Assembly (NCBI GenBank): GCA_031265595.1
Contig: JAISCM010000140.1
Span: forward strand, 1-6,979
DNA: 6,979 nucleotides
Direction: 5' to 3'
DNA from: Tannerellaceae bacterium
Lineage (GTDB): Bacteria; Bacteroidota; Bacteroidia; Bacteroidales; Tannerellaceae
In this document: positions 5,349 through 6,979 of the stretch, one piece after another
Position numbering within the stretch: the first letter of the stretch is position 1
Layout: every line of letters starts with the position of its first letter
Notes under the pieces: model-generated
The model's database searches: none
The model's input: the letters and a program-made list of their open reading frames with translations, nothing else
Told to the model about the DNA's origin: nothing
Translations under genes and position numbers: made by a program

Positions 5349-6979
5349 ATGGTTGAAACAATTACTATTTATTGCAAAAATAACAAACAGTACAAAGAAG
5401 TCCCGATGGGCGCTTCCTTGCTGGAGATATATGAAGCAACAGGGGCCCCTCTCCGGTATACGCCTATGAATGCTTTGGTAAATAATAAGACACAGGGCCT
5501 TACCTACCGCTGCTGGCAACCGAAAGATGTGGAGTTTCTGGATTGCACCAGCCAGTCTGGCCTCCGGGCGTATGTACGTTCGCTCTGCCATATCCTGGCC
5601 AAAGCGGTAAACGATGTGCTCCCATCGGCTACGATGAATCTGGAACATTCGGTGTCTAAAGGCTACTATTGCGTGATCCATAATGGCAAAACGTTAGAGC
5701 AGGCAACGATTGACAGAGTTAAGAAGCGGATGAACGAAATCATAGAAGCAGATATTCCTTTTATCCACAAAAGCGTACGTACCGAAGACGCGATCGTCCT
5801 CTTCCGCGAAAGAGGCATGGAAGATAAAGCCCGCCTGATAGAGAGCGCCGGCATGGCCTATACGTCGTATTACGACCTGGATGGGTATATTAATTTCTTT
5901 TATGGTTGCCTTACGCCTTCTACCGGCTTTATACACGTATTCGATATTGTGCCTTATTACGAAGGCATCCTGCTGCGTATCCCGGGCAAAGACAATCCGC
6001 TGGAAGTAGAGCCGGTCATCCGGCAAGACAAGATGTTTGAAGTATTCAAAGAACATCTGACGCTTCAACGCACCCTGGAGATGGACAATGTAAGCGATCT
6101 GAACCGGGCGATACAAGACGGGCAAACATCCGAGATAATCATGGTTTCGGAAGCGATGCAGGAAAAACAAATTGCCCGGATAGCCGCCCAGATAGCCGCC
6201 CGGTATAACGAAGGCGTGCGTATCGTATTACTATCGGGCCCTTCGTCGTCGGGGAAAACAACGTTTACCAAGCGGCTGGCCATCCAACTGATCACCTGCC
6301 TGCTTCATCCGGTAAGCATTTCGCTGGATGATTACTTCCTGAACAGGGAAGATACGCCAAGAGACGAAAACGGCGAATTTGACTTTGAATCGCTCTATGC
6401 ACTCGACCTCCCTTACTTCAATGAAGATATGGGTAAGCTATTAGACGGAAAAGAAATAGACCTCCCCACCTACAGCTTCACAACAGGTACGCGCGTTTAC
6501 AAGGATACCAAACTGAAATTAAGAGAAAAGTCTATCCTGATGATAGAAGGCATCCACGCCCTGAACCCGGAACTGACCGGGTATATTGACGACAGCTATA
6601 AATACAAGGTATATGTATCGGCCCTGACATCTATCTCGCTCGACAATCATAACTGGATACCTACTACAGACAACCGCCTGCTACGGCGCATCATCCGCGA
6701 CTACCGGTTCAGAGGCTATTCGGCAAAAGACACGATTGCCCGCTGGCCGAGCGTCCGCAAAGGAGAAGACAAATGGATATTCCCCTACCAGGAAACGGCA
6801 GATGTAATGTTCAACAGCGCCCTCTTATACGAATTAGCCGTACTCCGCCCATACGCCGAACCCATCCTGAGAGGAGTGAAGGAGTTTGACAAAGAGAACG
6901 CCGAAGCCTATCGCCTGATGCGCTTCCTGAAGTACTTTACCACCATCCCGGCAGAAGAACTCCCCGGCACCTCTCTATT
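5349..6979 (+). CDS. TGS-SAD-uridine kinase fusion (nucleoside kinase), 3' end cut
   Basis: The frame stays open from ATG 5349 to the window edge (543 complete codons). Family members are, from memory, about 550-560 aa, so only a few residues should be missing. Residues 1-65 form a TGS domain (TITIYCKNNKQYKEVPMG, then LVNNKTQGL). About 70-220 resemble the second additional domain of threonyl/alanyl-tRNA synthetases (EHSVSKGYYC at 99-108), without an obvious full metal-binding editing motif. The C-terminal half is a uridine kinase/phosphoribulokinase-like P-loop domain: Walker A GPSSSGKTT (297-305), SLDDYF (325-330), MIEGIHALNP (398-407) and the arginine-rich TDNRLLRRIIRDYRFRG (440-456). It probably phosphorylates a nucleoside with ATP in the cytosol; the true substrate is unproven. 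An in-frame ATG at 5304 would add 15 residues (MLTFTRKTTNINPNS). I prefer 5349 because the TGS domain normally starts at once. Divergent from the S41-nagA operon. Confidence 0.93.
   Translation, partial: MVETITIYCKNNKQYKEVPMGASLLEIYEATGAPLRYTPMNALVNNKTQGLTYRCWQPKDVEFLDCTSQSGLRAYVRSLCHILAKAVNDVLPSATMNLEHSVSKGYYCVIHNGKTLEQATIDRVKKRMNEIIEADIPFIHKSVRTEDAIVLFRERGMEDKARLIESAGMAYTSYYDLDGYINFFYGCLTPSTGFIHVFDIVPYYEGILLRIPGKDNPLEVEPVIRQDKMFEVFKEHLTLQRTLEMDNVSDLNRAIQDGQTSEIIMVSEAMQEKQIARIAAQIAARYNEGVRIVLLSGPSSSGKTTFTKRLAIQLITCLLHPVSISLDDYFLNREDTPRDENGEFDFESLYALDLPYFNEDMGKLLDGKEIDLPTYSFTTGTRVYKDTKLKLREKSILMIEGIHALNPELTGYIDDSYKYKVYVSALTSISLDNHNWIPTTDNRLLRRIIRDYRFRGYSAKDTIARWPSVRKGEDKWIFPYQETADVMFNSALLYELAVLRPYAEPILRGVKEFDKENAEAYRLMRFLKYFTTIPAEELPGTSL

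Overview
The window looks like ordinary chromosomal DNA from a Bacteroidales bacterium. I would guess Parabacteroides or a close relative, but that is an inference. The evidence is the Bacteroidetes-type topoisomerase IV B C-terminus, the parE-coaD-S41 protease order, a TGS-domain nucleoside kinase of the Bacteroidetes type, weak Shine-Dalgarno signals, and a C-rich/G-rich inverted repeat at a gene end. I see no transposase, integrase, phage, CRISPR or RNA gene.

Layout from left to right. On the + strand is a tightly packed operon: the 3' end of parE, then coaD (4-nt gap), then a secreted PDZ-S41 C-terminal processing protease (23-nt gap). It ends in a CCCAA-rich tail with a C5/G5 inverted repeat, followed by a strong Rho-independent terminator. 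The roughly 200-nt convergent gap also holds the most striking object in the window: six units around a TCGCGA core, spaced exactly 22 bp apart. They lie inside a 140-bp element (2516-2655) whose ends are a perfect 20-bp inverted repeat bounded by A8 and T8. On the - strand, reading back into this element, is a second operon: an S41-family protease lipoprotein overlapping by ATGA with an N-acetylglucosamine-6-phosphate deacetylase (nagA-like). The nagA stop codon lies inside the repeat element. Divergent from that operon, after an 84-nt intergenic region, is a + strand gene for a TGS / SAD / uridine-kinase-like fusion, cut by the right edge of the window.

The genes cover chromosome segregation (topo IV), coenzyme A synthesis (CoaD), envelope proteolysis (two different S41 proteases, one soluble-secreted and one lipid-anchored), amino-sugar recycling (NagA) and nucleoside phosphorylation. 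The protein genes belong to known families. What is least explained is the 22-bp-periodic palindromic array. It may be a bidirectional terminator, a protein-binding array, or a small non-autonomous element; the sequence alone does not decide between these.
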